Source: Alloclostridium intestinigallinarum (GTDB taxonomy: Bacteria; Bacillota; Clostridia; Christensenellales; UBA3700). Taken from it: a stretch of DNA of 34,727 nucleotides. Below the pieces are notes generated by a model. It searched no databases and was not told the origin of the DNA. It saw nothing but the letters and a program-made list of their open reading frames with translations. Each line of letters opens with the position of its first letter. Positions within the stretch are counted from its first letter, which is position 1. The DNA is taken from the NCBI GenBank assembly GCA_904393845.1, contig CAJFNB010000013.1:1-34727 (forward strand). Direction: 5' to 3'. Positions 33,713-34,727 of this stretch are shown here, in pieces. The position numbers and the translations under genes were made by a program.

Positions 33713-34710
33713 CTGTATTTCAAGCCCTCTTCTATCTTTTCGGGTACGCGCCCCTGCGCCATGCCGTCGGCTTTCAGTATGGCGTTCATGAACGCCTGTG
33801 CCTTACCGGAACCGTGGGTTTTGACAAGCACTTTCTTCATACCCAGGAACACCGCACCGCCCACGTCGTCGCTGCTCATCTTGTTCTTCACCTTTTTGAG
33901 CACCGGTTTAAGCAGAATATACCCCAGTTTGGCGCGCAGCCCGCCCCGCATGATTCCTTCTTTAATAAGGCCGAAAAGCACGCTTCCCATGCCTTCGCTC
34001 GCCTTGATACCGATATTTCCGTTAAAGCCGTCCGCAACTATGACGTCGACCGCGCCGGTAAGCAGGTCGCGGCATTCGATATTGCCCACGAAGTTTATGC
34101 CTTTGATTCCCGTGAGTAGTTTGTGCGCGTCCTTTGTCTGTTCATTGCCCTTTTCGGGTTCCGCCCCGTTATTCAGAAGTCCCACCGAAGGAGAAGTGAT
34201 GTTGAACATGGCCTGCATATAAACGCTGCCCATGACGGCAAATTCTCCCAGCTGTTCGGGACGGCAGTCGATATTTGCGCCGCCGTCGGCAAGTATGGTA
34301 TACGAGCCTTTCGCATTGGGAAGCACGGGGCACAACGCCGCGCGCGTAACGCCTTCCGAAAGTCCCAGAATCAAACTTCCGCCCACAAGCAGCGCGCCCG
34401 TATTTGCGGAAGAGACCATTCCGTCCGCCCTGCCTTCGTTAAGAAGTTTCAGTCCCACCACGGTCGAGGAATCCTTTTTGCGCATAATCGCCTTGGCAGG
34501 CGAATCGGAATTGGTTATGACTTCGGAAGCGGCAGCCACTTCCAGCCTGCCCTTATCGTACTTATACTCTTGAAGAAGAGCGTTCAGCTCGTCGGAATAG
34601 CCCGTGAGTATCACGCTGAGTTCCGGAAGTTTGTTGAGCGCGGCTATAGCGCCCGCAACGGCTTCTTTGGGGCAGTAATCGCCGCCGTAACAATCAATGA
34701 TTATCCTCAT
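33709..34710 (-). CDS. plsX: Phosphate acyltransferase PlsX
   Basis: Makes acyl-phosphate from acyl-ACP for phosphatidic acid synthesis with PlsY. It has 333 residues and is complete. It starts MRIIIDCYGGDYCPKEAV (the family DxxGGD) and contains MVSSANTGALL, ILADGGANIDC and VADGFNGNIGIK. AAGGTG lies 5 nt before the ATG at 34710, just inside the window edge. The promoter and any upstream fapR or rpmF would be outside. Confidence 0.97.
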   Translation of the reverse strand: MRIIIDCYGGDYCPKEAVAGAIAALNKLPELSVILTGYSDELNALLQEYKYDKGRLEVAAASEVITNSDSPAKAIMRKKDSSTVVGLKLLNEGRADGMVSSANTGALLVGGSLILGLSEGVTRAALCPVLPNAKGSYTILADGGANIDCRPEQLGEFAVMGSVYMQAMFNITSPSVGLLNNGAEPEKGNEQTKDAHKLLTGIKGINFVGNIECRDLLTGAVDVIVADGFNGNIGIKASEGMGSVLFGLIKEGIMRGGLRAKLGYILLKPVLKKVKNKMSSDDVGGAVFLGMKKVLVKTHGSGKAQAFMNAILKADGMAQGRVPEKIEEGLKYR

Positions 34711-34727
34711 AAATTCACCTTAAAGAA

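Noticed and set aside
1..34727. tRNA, rRNA, SRP RNA or CRISPR array
   Set aside because: No cloverleaf-like segment, regular spacer-repeat pattern or conserved RNA core was seen in the few intergenic gaps.

Overview
This is a 34.7 kb chromosomal segment of a bacterium in the Bacillota, most likely class Clostridia. The evidence is the gene order (plsX-rnc-smc-ftsY-ylxM-ffh-rpsP-khpA-rimM-trmD, then rbgA-rnhB-yraN, then comM-dprA-topA-trmFO-hslV-hslU), the folate-type TrmFO, a PcrA helicase, strong Shine-Dalgarno sites and consensus sigma-A promoters. Base composition looks close to half GC in genes with AT-rich promoters. A deeper placement (for example a Christensenellales-like gut lineage, suggested by the lipoprotein style and InlB/BspA-type repeats) is only a guess. 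All 28 chromosomal genes and the IS fragment run on the minus strand, so transcription goes from position 34727 toward 1. No tRNA, rRNA or CRISPR array was seen.

Transcription units, in the direction of transcription: (1) plsX-rnc, 4-nt coupled, with a probable terminator near 33040-33076. (2) smc-ftsY from its own promoter, terminator at 28281-28319. (3) ylxM-ffh-rpsP-khpA-rimM-trmD-rbgA-rnhB-yraN from a perfect TTGACA-17-TATAAT promoter. These genes cover protein targeting (SRP), 30S and 50S maturation, tRNA m1G37 and RNA/DNA hybrid removal. (4) rplS alone, with its own promoter, an ~84-nt leader and a strong terminator. (5) A ten-gene run: polytopic lipoprotein-comM-dprA-topA-trmFO-hslV-hslU-hisS-aspS-glyA, nearly all overlapping or within 20 nt, ending at a strong terminator at 7758-7792. 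It combines DNA uptake and topology, tRNA m5U54, the HslUV protease, two aminoacyl-tRNA synthetases and one-carbon supply. (6) A fused Rrf2 regulator-cysteine desulfurase with its own promoter. (7) A leucine-rich-repeat lipoprotein whose consensus promoter starts RNA almost at the start codon. (8) pcrA-ligA. (9) The truncated left end of an IS3-family element at 1-99.

Most of the window is conserved housekeeping. The parts that stand out are the Rrf2-NifS single polypeptide and its repeat-rich promoter, the near-leaderless lipoprotein, the unusual ylxM leader (two-codon ORF plus hairpin, no Shine-Dalgarno), an RNase III whose dsRNA-binding domain lacks the usual GPxH loop, the lipoprotein/carbohydrate-binding/membrane fusion coupled to comM, and departures from canonical gene order (rplS moved; acpP, xerC and codY not in their usual places).
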